Below are positions 48,501-52,754 of a DNA stretch of 64,000 nucleotides, piece by piece (the first letter of the stretch is position 1; every line of letters begins with the position of its first letter). A program made the translations under genes and the position numbers. Below the pieces are notes generated by a model. It was not told the DNA's origin, did not search any database, and saw only the letters and a list, made by a program, of their open reading frames with translations. The stretch comes from Forficula auricularia (Eukaryota; Arthropoda; Insecta; Dermaptera; Forficulidae): NCBI GenBank assembly GCA_024734495.1, contig JALMQS010000841.1:5448465-5512464 (forward strand), read 5' to 3'.

Positions 48501-48504
48501 GTAG
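6241..48504 (+). CDS. Osi: Osiris family (DUF1676) protein, three coding exons, 363 aa
   Basis: Coding join 6241-6515, 34424-34845, 48110-48504. Exon lengths of 275, 422 and 395 nt total 1092 nt: 363 codons plus TAG. Intron 1 is phase 2 (AG|A gives Arg92) and intron 2 is phase 1 (G|AA gives Glu233). Both introns have GT donors and pyrimidine-tract TTCTAG acceptors. The order of parts is: signal peptide (about 1-19), Pro/Gln-rich linker (about 29-88), two-cysteine block (C118, C126), amphipathic DUF1676 region to about 230, long hydrophobic segment (about 254-291), VTYEVVAHPHH and His-rich stretch, ten glycines (317-326), and a C-terminal AQAYRAY. Osiris proteins are known as insect-specific, secreted or endomembrane proteins linked to cuticle and tracheal development. 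The member number is not resolved. Introns of 27.9 and 13.3 kb filled with repeats are unusually long for this family. The gene model is inferred; no transcript was seen. Confidence 0.9.
6724..6743. repeat. (CA)n microsatellite
   Basis: About ten AC units just inside intron 1, next to the left arm of the inverted repeat at 6744. Confidence 0.9.
6744..7154. repeat. Inverted repeat, 29-bp arms
   Basis: The 6744-6772 arm (CTCACGAGCAAAGAAATGGA...) is inverted at about 7124-7153. The 350 bp between are AT-rich and non-coding. Confidence 0.7.
7166..7432. mobile_element. Foldback element, about 120-bp arms
   Basis: Arms starting AAATCTTTATAAAACAATCT are inverted around a short centre near 7300. 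They carry CTCCCTTTATCAATA and GAAACTAGACGTTTC. A diverged relative follows at 7505-7780. Confidence 0.8.
7505..7780. mobile_element. Diverged foldback related to 7166-7432
   Basis: Imperfect arms (AAATCTTTTATAAGAAACAA and inverse) with GGAGAATTTCTC-type internal sequence as in the preceding element. Non-coding. Confidence 0.6.
8513..8828. mobile_element. Foldback with tRNA-promoter-like boxes in each arm
   Basis: The arms are nearly perfect inverses (about 150 bp). Reading outward on + from the centre (about 8670), TGGCTAACTGG resembles a pol III A box and GGTTCGATTCC is a B box 21 nt later, closer than in a tRNA. The other arm carries the same boxes on the minus strand. The right arm also has an 18-20 bp tandem duplication (GATTGGTCCTTAAAAGTTA). 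A related foldback is at 44718-45140. Confidence 0.75.
9214..9418. mobile_element. Foldback with a degenerate hammerhead-like motif in each arm
   Basis: Arms of about 85 bp are inverted around a short centre. Each arm reads UUGAGAA, an extra C, GAUCG, a loop, then UCGA and GAAA on its own outward strand (9266-9304 minus, 9333-9371 plus). This resembles the hammerhead layout with C3 and G8 changed, so activity is unlikely. Confidence 0.5.
9642..10218 (-). mobile_element. ACTTTACCATAC-ended repeat, copy A
   Basis: Right end on + is GACCATACCCTGTATGGTAAAG; left end is GTTCTGATGTGGCCATCC followed by TTTTACCATACA. The termini share a short inverted repeat (CTTTACCATACA). Inside are C/G runs and one GAGTTTGGTCCAAG unit. 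It faces copy B across about 500 bp. No real protein. Confidence 0.7.
10719..11587 (+). mobile_element. ACTTTACCATAC-ended repeat, copy B, with tandem units
   Basis: Starts ACTTTACCATACAGGGTATG and ends GTATGGTAAAGTCAAGTGG plus CCACATCAGAACACGTCAGC. The distal half has at least three units of about 115 bp with AACTCAACCAAATTTTGTAT, ATAATCAGTG and AAAATGCAAAAACTAACC, each ending in a G/C homopolymer run. Confidence 0.75.
11588..13054. other. Intronic AT-rich DNA
   Basis: No gene or clear element. 12898-12935 holds a short CAAGCAGAGGACAACCTCTT segment that recurs at 33905, 34185 and 45730 as part of hammerhead-bearing repeats. Confidence 0.5.
13055..13453 (+). pseudogene. Tigger/pogo (Tc1-mariner superfamily) relic with HTH fragment
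   Basis: TIR CAGTGAAACCCCTCAAATCC at the left, inverse GGATTTGAAGGGTTTCATTG at the right, flanked by TA. An ATG at 13208 starts MASKRKH. After a frameshift the next frame reads KLKALKRLNAGESLTKLA then EFGVGKATING, the N-terminal helix-turn-helix of pogo/CENP-B type transposases. It then stops, and the catalytic domain is absent. Internally deleted, dead element. Confidence 0.85.
14516..14705. mobile_element. hAT-type MITE with 8-bp target-site duplication
   Basis: Starts CAGGGGTTGGCAACCTTTTG and ends CGCAGGTTGCCGACCCTG, inverted termini of the hAT group. ATCTAGGG flanks both ends (14508-14515 and 14706-14713). 190 bp, non-coding. Confidence 0.88.
14755..14882. repeat. Two tandem 64-bp units
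   Basis: TTGATAAATTTCACAAACAG... repeats from 14821 with a few changes. Each unit ends GAGTCGAAACGTCGTG or a close variant. Confidence 0.75.
15553..15838 (+). pseudogene. Tigger/pogo relic with transposase C-terminal fragment
   Basis: TIR CAGTGAAACCCTTCAAATCC at the left and GGATTTGAGGGTTTCGCTC at the right, with TA flanks. The centre is open and reads VTIKEVIYWVAESW then LLRRSWKKLWPSFEFE, like the end of Tigger transposases after the DDE domain. It complements the N-terminal relic at 13055, but the two are separate deletion derivatives. Confidence 0.8.
15839..16510. other. Intronic DNA, nothing recognised
   Basis: 15880-16045 is GC-richer and reads like a degraded repeat (GGGTGCCGAGAGCTT, GGAGCCCGGGACCCC), without termini I can define. 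No protein. Confidence 0.4.
16511..16717. mobile_element. Foldback starting GGGAGAATGGTGTGGGTTCT
   Basis: Arms containing CTAGGTAGGTTTCACATAAA and its inverse, within A/T-rich stems. The left lead GTGTGGGTTCTTGGTGAAAC matches the lead of 21848-22018 and resembles the GTTGGT...GGTGAAACAT lead found beside hammerhead repeats at 26285 and 43205. Confidence 0.7.
16720..17123. mobile_element. TIR element ending GATGTTACGGA
   Basis: Left AGAGATGTTACGGAGGC, right GGAGTCCGTAACATCCCT, inverted. Inside are purine-rich GGAGTCGGAGTCGAAGTCG repeats and GC-richer patches. hAT-like termini are possible but no clear target duplication was seen. The short open frames are not convincing. Confidence 0.5.
17319..17366 (-). 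ncRNA. Minimal type I hammerhead motif (minus)
   Basis: Reading minus from 17360: CUGAAGA, extra A, stem II GGAGG-GAAUAG-CCUCC, GAAAC, then AUC. Stem I pairs AAAACU with AGUUUU, six perfect pairs. The plus copy uses AAAACC/GGUUUU, a compensated change. Stem III is weakened (ACAU), so cleavage is doubtful. Confidence 0.65.
17519..17562 (+). ncRNA. Minimal type I hammerhead motif (plus)
   Basis: CUGAAGA at 17525-17531, extra A, stem II GGAGG-GAAUAG-CCUCC, GAAACGUC ending at the cleavage C (17556). Stem I is AAAACC/GGUUUU, six perfect pairs. Stem III is only the palindrome ACGU, which fits a dimeric fold. All core positions are present. Confidence 0.75.
17631..19480. other. Intronic AT-rich DNA, nothing recognised
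   Basis: No gene, RNA or bounded repeat on either strand. 18885-18915 carries a short ACATCAAGCAGAAGACG fragment like those beside hammerhead repeats. Confidence 0.4.
19483..20105. mobile_element. Long-TIR foldback ending GGTGGTCC...CCCAAAATAAGG
   Basis: Left end AGAGTGGTCCGTATTTTGGG, right end CCCAAAATAAGGTCAACCTT. Arms of roughly 290 bp pair through most of the element, including GATTTTTAGCTATTATAATT near the centre. TA flanks are possible. Related copies: 37994-38350 (truncated), 39592-40166, and a fragment at 62225-62330. Confidence 0.8.
20160..20202 (-). ncRNA. Hammerhead motif, AUAU stem III (minus)
   Basis: Minus strand from 20195: CUGAUGA, extra U, stem II GGA-CUAAUAA-UCC, GAAAUAUA (stem III AUAU, cleavage A). 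Stem I is imperfect. Confidence 0.55.
20217..20260 (+). ncRNA. Hammerhead motif, degraded stem III (plus)
   Basis: CUGAUGA at 20223, extra G, GGA-CUAAUAA-UCC, then GAAAAAUAUU. Stem I AAACU/AGUUU is kept. The 3' part of the core is altered relative to the minus copy. Confidence 0.45.
20400..21847. other. Intronic DNA, nothing firmly recognised
   Basis: 20440-21060 is less AT-rich than average, with one 63-codon minus frame of no recognised family. The rest is simple AT-rich sequence. Confidence 0.4.
21848..22018. mobile_element. Foldback related to 16511-16717
   Basis: GGGAGAATGGTGTGGGTTCT lead, AATAAAGTAAAGAAAATTTT arm and its inverse, TACCTAGTATTTTATA centre. Shorter than the copy at 16511. 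Confidence 0.65.
22024..22252 (+). mobile_element. Possible 3' end of an RTE-like LINE or its SINE
   Basis: CTGCTCCAGGCGTGCCTTCGG at the start and CATACATACATGCTTTCCAT plus a (TAGA)n tail at 22236-22251 resemble 3' ends of RTE-type elements. GC-richer than its flanks. Tentative. Confidence 0.35.
22253..23283. other. Intronic AT-rich DNA with a decayed hammerhead-like hairpin
   Basis: 22360-22440 minus reads UUGAAAA, a GUC/GAC stem, GAAACGUU with CAACAG/CUGUUG flanks, a strongly decayed version of the motif. Nothing else is recognised. Confidence 0.35.
23284..24122 (+). mobile_element. AACCGACTTC foldback element, copy 1
   Basis: Starts AACCGACTTCAAAAAAGGAG, includes TTACCTCATATCTCCGCCAA and GATTTCGATGATTCTTTTT. 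The distal half (23720-24122) is a long inverted repeat starting ATAAAACCGACTTCAAAAAA around GTATACGC-type sequence. The AACCGACTTCAAAA end is a widespread insect repeat motif. Copies: 52755-53568 (minus), 54326-55032 (plus). Ends only: 36857, 38453. Confidence 0.8.
24123..26270. other. Intronic AT-rich DNA
   Basis: No gene. 24722-24820 has AGGTAGGTTTCAC and CTCGAAATATATATATATTTCG segments also seen near 52570-52640, perhaps a decayed hammerhead-type repeat. Confidence 0.4.
26271..26660 (+). mobile_element. Hammerhead-bearing repeat, CTATAGTC subfamily
   Basis: Lead AGAGATTGTGGTGTTGGTGC and GGTGAAACATCTTTAATAAA, a hairpin of TAAAGATAAGAGTAAATAAA with its inverse at about 26408, then the ribozyme at 26613. 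The lead is the same as that bordering 17630 and 20340. Confidence 0.55.
26606..26655 (+). ncRNA. Minimal hammerhead motif (plus)
   Basis: CUGAUGA at 26613, extra U, stem II GAAGG-CCAAG-UCUUC, GAAACUUUAGUC (cleavage C at 26646). Stem I next to the core pairs only GA/UC. The core is intact but the fold is weak. Confidence 0.6.
26867..27069. mobile_element. TTAA-flanked foldback MITE
   Basis: GGGCCAATTGTA... at the left and CAACTGGCC at the right, bordered by TTAA on both sides. Arms of about 95 bp are nearly perfect (GGATGGCCAATCAGATGA and its inverse at the centre). piggyBac-like target choice, non-coding. Confidence 0.75.
27180..27191. repeat. (TG)n microsatellite
   Basis: Short TG run followed by TTTATTTGCATCAAGCAGAAG, the border sequence of the hammerhead repeats at 33893-34226. 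Confidence 0.7.
27288..27452 (-). mobile_element. tRNA-derived SINE, same family as 5148
   Basis: On minus the head reads GGGTCCGGTTGTGCAAGCGG with B box GGTTCGAATCC, and the tail ends TGGCTAATGACTAGAAG then CCGAAAAGCC and an A-run. The tail matches 5290-5320. The target duplication is unclear because flanks are A/T-rich. Confidence 0.75.
27453..28564. other. Intronic AT-rich DNA, nothing recognised
   Basis: Only AT-rich sequence and a short TAACAC tandem (28423-28442). No gene. Confidence 0.45.
28566..29274 (-). mobile_element. ACTTTACCATAC-ended repeat, copy C
   Basis: CAGATGTGGCCATCAACTTG at the left, CCTGTATGGTAAAGT at the right, with two internal AAATTTGGTTGAGTTTG-type units. Confidence 0.75.
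29422..29700 (-). mobile_element. ACTTTACCATAC-ended repeat, copy D (partial)
   Basis: Keeps the GTTCTGATGTGGCCATCC end and two internal units; the ACTTTACCATACAGGG end is missing. Confidence 0.65.
29701..30763. other. Intronic DNA, nothing recognised
   Basis: 30300-30640 is slightly richer in G+C with a 75-codon frame of hydrophobic, non-conserved look. No gene called. Confidence 0.4.
30830..30874 (-). ncRNA. Minimal hammerhead motif (minus, outer)
   Basis: Minus from 30868: CUGAAGA, extra A, stem II GGAG/CUCC with an A-C mismatch inside, GAAACGUC. Stem I AACC/GGUU plus one. Same subfamily as 17525. Confidence 0.65.
30998..31048 (-). ncRNA. Minimal hammerhead motif (minus, inner)
   Basis: Minus from 31039: CUGAGGA, extra A, stem II GCAG-AAAAAUAUA-CUGC, GAAACGUA. 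Stem I pairs AAAUAUUUC with GCAACAUUU apart from two mismatches. A different sequence with the same fold as the GGAGG subfamily. Confidence 0.65.
31816..33323. other. Intronic AT-rich DNA, nothing recognised
   Basis: No gene, RNA or bounded repeat found. Confidence 0.4.
33324..33535. mobile_element. Tc1/mariner-type MITE (Tigger-like ends)
   Basis: Left CAATAAAACCTCGTTTATCC, right GGATCATTCGGTTCTACTG, inverted and flanked by TA. 212 bp, non-coding. Confidence 0.65.
33893..34226. mobile_element. Foldback with GAGAAACAAAGAGGTTGTCC arms and a hammerhead
   Basis: The left arm GAAGAGAAACAAAGAGGTTG... to TAAATCAAATA is inverted at 34150-34226. A hammerhead lies at 34095 between the arms. CTCTGCTACTCTCGGCAAAA follows, as at 46780 and 60555. 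Confidence 0.75.
34088..34136 (+). ncRNA. Hammerhead motif with C3 changed (plus)
   Basis: UUGAUGA at 34095 (first C to U), extra U, stem II GAAGG-ACAAG-CCUUC, GAAACUAUAGUC. The third stem II pair is A-U where 46672 has G-C, a compensated change. The C3 change predicts loss of activity. Confidence 0.55.
34424..34845 (+). CDS. Osi: Osiris exon 2: two-cysteine block and DUF1676 core
   Basis: This exon encodes Arg92 to the first base of codon 233. The acceptor is TTTTTTGCTTCTAG, ending at 34423. The donor is AAAG|GTAAGG, with GT at 34846. The peptide begins HLDNDNKIWTMTSREEALLQ, then has C118 and C126 (KCAQHDMSSC) followed by VMLKIVSYMNRLL, the usual start of the Osiris domain. It continues through an acidic stretch to LWHFVRTRALRWNVMPEADI, the helical part that precedes the hydrophobic region in this family. 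The open frame runs past the donor to 34904, but the extra residues do not look Osiris-like and the spliced frame fits exon 3 exactly. Confidence 0.88.
34905..36752. other. Intron 2 AT-rich DNA with an older diverged repeat copy
   Basis: 35275-35590 is a diverged copy of 36893-37205 (GTCTACAGGTCGAGTTTCCA, GGTTGACTTCTTGACCAAA). 36600-36752 matches 37258-37410. These older internal duplications precede the recent tandem duplication. No gene. Confidence 0.6.
36753..38350 (+). repeat. Tandem duplication, unit 1 (about 1.6 kb)
   Basis: Starts TAACACTTTGGAGGCTTGCA. The same sequence restarts at 38351 and runs with only a few single-base differences. The unit includes an AACCGACTTC end and the left part of the GGTGGTCC foldback, cut off at CTACATAG. 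Confidence 0.92.
38351..39946 (+). repeat. Tandem duplication, unit 2
   Basis: Near-identical to unit 1, with a net difference of two to three bases. Beyond CTACATAG it continues into the rest of the foldback (to 40166), so the original locus continues from this side. Confidence 0.92.
39592..40166. mobile_element. GGTGGTCC foldback, second copy
   Basis: Contains GTTTCAAGTGTCTATCTCAA and, inverted, TTGAGATAGAGACTTGAAAC, and ends CCCAAAATAAGGACCACCCT. Related to 19483-20105. The left terminus is diverged. Confidence 0.7.
40167..42150. other. Intron 2 AT-rich DNA with one hairpin
   Basis: 40793-40945 is an inverted repeat (TTAGTAAACATATCAAGGCA and inverse). CTGAAGAAGTC on minus near 40755 and GACCGAAACGCC on plus near 40977 look like halves of decayed hammerheads. 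No gene. Confidence 0.45.
42151..42786 (+). mobile_element. ACTTTACCATAC-ended repeat, copy E
   Basis: Both ends are present (ACTTTACCATACAGAGTATG and GTCAAGTGGATGGCCACATC). Two internal units with a G-run at 42641-42650. Confidence 0.78.
42974..43018 (-). ncRNA. Hammerhead motif (minus)
   Basis: Minus from 43011: CUGAUGA, extra U, GGG-CUCAUAA-CUC, GAAAUAUG. Stem II holds a G-U pair. The cleavage position is ambiguous. Confidence 0.5.
43098..43146 (+). ncRNA. Hammerhead motif (plus)
   Basis: CUGAUGA at 43105, extra U, GGG-CUCAUAA-CCC, GAAAUAUGUAUA (stem III AUA/UAU, cleavage A at 43138). Stem I CUC/GAG then an internal loop. Compared with the 20167 copy, stem II changes from GGA/UCC to GGG/CCC, keeping the pair. 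Confidence 0.6.
43415..43865. mobile_element. Foldback related to 5614-5852, enlarged
   Basis: Arms starting AAATTTATAATTTTCTCATT with TCGAGACTACTGCTGGTTGA and inverse, extended inward by AGTCTGGATCAAGAGAGAAT and inverse. About 210-bp arms. Confidence 0.82.
43866..44717. other. Intron 2 AT-rich DNA, nothing recognised
   Basis: No gene or bounded repeat. 44445-44490 reads GGGGTAA repeats also seen at 45165-45205, outside the next foldback. Confidence 0.4.
44718..45140. mobile_element. Foldback with B-box-like arms, related to 8513
   Basis: Arms of about 130 bp (AGAATTCAATCTTTAGGACA ... ATCCCCTCAGGAGTCGACC) are inverted at 45010-45140, with GGTTCGACTCC on the + arm. The centre is AT-rich. The outer GGGGTAA sequence suggests insertion into an older repeat. 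Confidence 0.72.
45215..45425 (+). mobile_element. tRNA-derived SINE, second family
   Basis: Head CTCGGCTAGAGTGTTGGGT with B box GGTTCGAGACC about 30 nt on; body includes GGGAAGTAATGGCAACCTAC; 3' part GTTCGGAACCGGCGTTAAAA and GTAGGTCCCG, a tail pattern seen in arthropod SINEs. Not related by tail to 5148. Confidence 0.65.
45505..45775 (+). mobile_element. Hammerhead repeat fragment, decayed motif
   Basis: Matches 31590-31760 (TACACTAAATTCTGC, GTTACTGCCACTGAGAGA). The motif at 45624-45657 has CUGAAGG in place of CUGAAGA and an extra A before GUC. It then joins the GAGAAACAAAGATGTTGTCC border unit at 45722. Confidence 0.6.
45776..46609. other. Intron 2 AT-rich DNA, nothing recognised
   Basis: No gene, RNA or element boundary seen. 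Confidence 0.4.
46610..47185. mobile_element. Three hammerhead motifs in one cluster, CTATAGTC subfamily
   Basis: Plus at 46672, minus at 46976-47011 (decayed), plus at 47080-47113 (G8 changed). All three share stem I (TTGTAATAGA and TCGTTATAA or close). AGCAGAAGACAC and CTGCTACTCTCGGC borders lie between them. Confidence 0.75.
46662..46715 (+). ncRNA. Best-preserved hammerhead of the CTATAGTC subfamily
   Basis: CUGAUGA at 46672, extra A, stem II GAGGG-CAAG-CCCUC (five perfect pairs), GAAA, stem III CUAUAG palindrome, UC with cleavage C at 46705. Stem I: UUGUAAU-(A)-GA with UCGUUAUAA, nine pairs (two of them G-U) around one bulged A. Every core base is present. Confidence 0.75.
47186..47655. 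other. Intron 2 DNA, nothing recognised
   Basis: AT-rich, no gene or bounded repeat. Confidence 0.4.
47656..47993. mobile_element. Tigger/pogo MITE just before exon 3
   Basis: CAGTGAAACCCCTCTCAAATCC at the left, GGATTTGAGGGATTTCACTG at the right, TA on both sides. 338 bp, no transposase domain recognised. It ends 116 bp before the exon 3 acceptor. Confidence 0.85.
48110..48504 (+). CDS. Osi: Osiris exon 3: hydrophobic segment, His/Gly tail, AQ-AYxxY end
   Basis: This exon encodes residues 233-363 and the stop TAG at 48502-48504. The acceptor is TTTTTTCTGCTTCTAG, ending at 48109. MGMVMAAAGMKAGLLGALAF leads into LVLLVGKALLISKIALLLAT, a single long hydrophobic region typical of Osiris proteins. 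It is followed by basic KKLFSQQKH, VTYEVVAHPHHSHSH, ten glycines and SSGWGRS. The C-terminus AQAYRAY keeps A-Q and A-Y-x-x-Y of the family AQxLAYxxY motif but lacks the two residues between them. Local GC content is much higher than in the flanks. Confidence 0.9.
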
Positions 48505-48520
48505 ACCGGTACGATATAGA

Positions 48521-48526
48521 AATAAA
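48521..48526 (+). terminator. Candidate poly(A) signal
   Basis: AATAAA 17 bp after the Osiris stop is the first canonical signal. If used, the 3' UTR would be very short and would end before the TTAA-flanked transposon at 48604. Confidence 0.4.
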
Positions 48527-48603
48527 TTCAGACGTTCTTTGCAAAAACATCATATTAGAGTGTAAGCCTTCTAAATCCATTTTTGTCATATATGACATAT
48601 TAA

Positions 48604-51245
48604 GGGGGTTCGTGGACTGTTGATCATTTTTATAAGAAAATTCTAAAATGTTTATCATTGAATTGGAAGTTGATCGTCTGTCCCATTAACGAGAAATTAC
48701 ATTATTGAAAATTGTCCTTTTAACATGGAAATAAATAGATCGAGCTTTTAAAATTGCTATAACTTCTGTACAAATTATACCATTTTCAACAAATTTATAC
48801 AGATCAATAATTCAACTTTTATGAATCGAATGATACATTTTTAAATAGATTTGACATTCTAGTTAATTAGTTAATCATAAATGTAAAAAATAAAAAGTTA
48901 TTTTCAACCAACAGAATATAACAAAAGTACTAGTGCAATTTCAACTCTAAATTGTTTTTTGTGTTTTTATAATGAAAAATAGTTTCTCTCCTAAACAACA
49001 ATATTAAATTTTGTTTGTTTTTTGTCTGTCCTGTAAAATATTCTTGTTGTGAGTTAGCAGATTTACACTCTAAGGCGACGATATATCAAAAGATAATGCT
49101 TATCAGTATAGGGTGAAAAAACTGTTAATAACATGGCGGTCTAGACAGTAAAAAAGGTATTTGGATTACTGGATCTTTAGAGGAAATTTTTCACGCAAGG
49201 GACATCGACATGGATATCTTTTAACTACTGGAGCCATAGATGACATATGGGGGTTTTGCAAGCAACTTCATTATGGTATATCGGGACACCGATCATTGGC
49301 GTAGTTAGGCATTTTTCTTAGTGGGACAGCCGGTCAGCTGATTAGCTACTACAAGGTTTAAATTTCGGTAATCCTATTAGAGATCAACTAACTTTTTAGT
49401 AGAATTGGAAAATTTTGGAAATAAAGAAATAATTTAATGAGAAATACATGTAATGCCTAGTAATAATGGAGTTTCGATTTTGAGCAATGGGTTTTGTAGG
49501 GGTCACTGCCCCTTGCCCCCCCCAAACTACACCATGACAGAGTAGAAGTGAAACTTTCGTCGATATTAGTCGAGTAGCTAAATCCATCTGGTAGCAATCT
49601 GATAATGCACTATAAAAATAATATCAAAGAATTTAAGACTTTAAAAACTAAATTCTTTTTATGCAATTATTTATGCCGAAGACAAATTTTCTAACATTAC
49701 CTTGTTTCTAGGCGAGGATTTTCTCTAAATATATTTATTTTCATTACATATCTTCTATTTAAATTATATTGCTATACCCCTAGTTAGATTTGGTATATAT
49801 TAGAACATCAATTATTAATAATTGTTGAAGTTTTGAAGATCTGCTAATTAATTTTTAAAAAAAGTAAATTTCCATTTTATTATAAATATAATTTATTATT
49901 AAATATTTCAAGTTCTTTGGGTCTACCGCGATTGGAATTAGGTCTTTGGAATTAAGTGGAATTATTTTGGAATTCATTAGATAATGGCCCTTCATCTATT
50001 GTCTTCTACTTGGAAATGAAAGTGGAAGTGGAAGTAGGTGTACACGATATTAGGTCGTAGTTCACCCCTCGTTTCTAGCTCTCTAGAATCTCTGTTCGCT
50101 CGGTGCCCGGATCCGAAATATGTTCGCCCGCCATATCTTTCCCATTCAGCAGTCGATGCGACGTCACATCCGTCCCATTACATGTACTATACCCTCTCAT
50201 AGATTCGTTGATTTTCACCCATTCCGAACCTATGCATAGAAATTTCACTTCAAAATTAATATTTTGATGTGAATAGGGCCTTGGAAGGGGCGGGGTGTAC
50301 TAAAGGCACTCAGTATATATGCAAAAGTTAAATTCATAATTAAATACAAAATTAATAAAATATGTTATATCTATATATAAATCAAGATTGAGTCCAGAAG
50401 CAGGACAAATTTAAATAACTTTATGAATAATTAAAGGGTTAGATTGAGTTCGAAGGTGTTTATGAAAATCTAAATAAGCATTTACAAGTGTTTTGATGCC
50501 AAGTAAAATCAAAACAATTTTTTTGTTTGATTTTATTTTTGAGACTTATACAAGGACTTAATTAAATTGGTTGTTTAACTTTTGGGTTAATAACAACTTT
50601 TTTTGAAAAATACACATAATTAATTAATCCTTTCGATGTTAATGGCAAAGAATAACACCAAACAAGAAGACAAAATGCAGAAGGTTACAAGATTCATACA
50701 AAAACACTTTTAAGAGAGTTCGGGACAGCTTATCTATCTGGTTGATCTTCGAAAAAATCTTTTATATTTCTCCAGAGTGGCAACTTCTGCTTACTAAATT
50801 TTTAAAAGAATATTGAGATAAATTTTTTCTCATTATAAAAACATTTATTTAACACAAAAACGATTTCAAGAAATAGAGTTGAAATTCTACACTTGTTATA
50901 TTCTGTTGGCTGCAAATTACTTTTTATTTTTACATTTATGAATAACTAATTAACAAGACTGACAAATCTATTGAAAAATGTATCATTCGATTCATAAAAG
51001 TTGAATTATTTATTGATCTGTATAAATTTGGTGAAAATGGTATAATTTGTATAGAAGTTATAGGCCTTTTAAAAGCTCCGTCCATTTACTTCCATGTTAA
51101 ATGGACAATTTTCAATAATTTATTTCTCATTAATGAGACAGACGATCAACTTCAAATTTCGGGAATAAATATTTAATACATCAATGATTCGACGGTAAAA
51201 ATTTGAGAATTTTCTTATATAAATGATAAACAGTCCCGAACCTCC
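48604..51245. mobile_element. TTAA-flanked element with about 360-bp terminal inverted repeats
   Basis: Left GGGGGTTCGTGGACTGTTGA, right CAGTCCCGAACCTCC, bordered by TTAA at both ends (48600-48603, 51246-51249). The left arm to about 48960 is the inverse of 50870-51245. The 1.9-kb interior has no transposase-like frame; 50000-50290 is GC-richer. TTAA target choice fits piggyBac-type movement, but the family is not proven. It begins 99 bp after the Osiris stop. Confidence 0.8.
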
Positions 51246-51249
51246 TTAA

Positions 51250-52146
51250 ATTTGAAGAACTCAAGGATGATTCTCCGAAAAATAAGTTTTATGAATTAAG
51301 AACTTTGCTACTCTTGCCAATAATACTTAATTTAATTCTTTTTTTCTTTTATTTTTCAGGATCTTCGCTTTTCAAGAAATTCTTTTATAATTTATTTATA
51401 TAAATTATTTATTATTATTATTGTTTTTTTTGTTTTAACATAATTTATTATTTATTTTTTTCAATTTTTTCGCAAATGTTAATATAATCATCCGCCTATA
51501 ACAGTCAGTTAATATTTATTTGTTATTTGTTTATTTATTGTACGTGTTTAATTATCGTTTTTGATAATTTTTCTTTGTTTATATAATATTTTGTAAATTA
51601 TTTTCAACTTGTTATGTATATATATAGGATAAATTCTATATATTTGTTGTTATACTTTTTACACTTGGACAAAACTAACTGGGACAGACTTCAAAGACGA
51701 AGACGATACCGTGATACCGACATGACTTAACTAAGGACGTGACATGGACATAAGCTTGGTCTTGTAACATTCTCTGACGCATTACATTAGACTTAAAATA
51801 TACATTTGAGACCTTAAACGAACCGAACCGAACAGCAACAGACCAAAGACGCCATCATCGGCAGTTAGTTTAACAGCATCCTTTTGTAGACGGATGTGTC
51901 ATGATTTATTATTACTTGGACTTAGATAACCTAAAAAGACGCGACAGCGACTACTACTGTGATAAAACATAAAATAAGAATTTAAGACAACTTTCTTAAT
52001 CAAACTTTCTGTTTTCTATTGTATAAATAAAAAAATTTCAATGTCAATACTCAGGGCTATATATTATTATTTTATTTTTTTTTTACCATAATAAAATTTG
52101 TTCTTGTTATTAAATCTGACTATTTATTTATTATTTAAATATCCTT
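51250..52146. other. Transcript-like segment, GC-richer, ends near AATAAA
   Basis: TTTTTCTTTTATTTTTCAG at 51341-51359 looks like a splice acceptor. 51655-51960 is richer in G+C than its surroundings (GACGAAGACGATACCGTGAT) without a long frame. 52024-52030 has AATAAA. It could be a 3' UTR exon, perhaps an older 3' end of the Osiris gene, but this is inference. Confidence 0.3.
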
Positions 52147-52440
52147 TTAAAGTAGTACTTTCGCGACAATCCACACAAAAGTTTTAGCCTCGTAACCACT
52201 CTATACATATAAATGGTGCTAAAATTTTAGGTTATGTTTTTTTAACGTGATTGTACTTCTCACACTACTATATCCTTTTTATGAATGGATCATTTCGAAG
52301 CGATTGTTCTTATATCCCCTCCACTAAAAATAATTGCCCAAATATGTTTTTTTATTTTTTATCAAAACTACGAGGTAAATAATTTCAATTTTTTTTTTAA
52401 GTTACTCCGAATATATTATTCTAATTTAATTTTTCCAAAA
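52147..52440 (+). repeat. Left copy of a 290-bp inverted repeat pair
   Basis: CTTTCGCGACAATCCACACA ... to ACTCCGAATATATTATTCTA. The inverse is at 57484-57780. TTAA is at its outer end. Confidence 0.7.
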
Positions 52441-52547
52441 AGTCTTTAGTTTTTTTGGGTGTGATTCATCTTAGTTCAAATAGTATTTGAAGATGCTAAT
52501 AAAACTAAAAATTATAGATACCGATCGTAACTAATATAATAATAAAA

Positions 52548-52700
52548 CTTGAGCAAGATGCGAGGTAGCTTTCACAAAAAGAAATAAAACAAAATTGAGT
52601 TTTGAATTCGATATATTTCGGGGGTGAAATCTACTCGCATTTTGCTCAAGTTTTATTATTATACTAAAATGTTTCACCTGGAACCAACACCTAACTCCTT
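52548..52700. repeat. Inverted repeat around TTCGATATATTTCGGG
   Basis: TAAAACTTGAGCAAGATGCG and inverse CGCATTTTGCTCAAGTTTTA. GTTTCACCTGGAACCAACAC at the right is the lead sequence of hammerhead repeats, so this may be a decayed member. Confidence 0.5.
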
Positions 52701-52754
52701 AAAAGTGATCGTAACTAAAATTAAAGCTGAACGAGACAATATAATTTTTATAAA

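Noticed and set aside
48232..48623. Other frames over exon 3 (plus and minus)
   Set aside because: Shadows of the Osiris coding frame, with no spliced partner.
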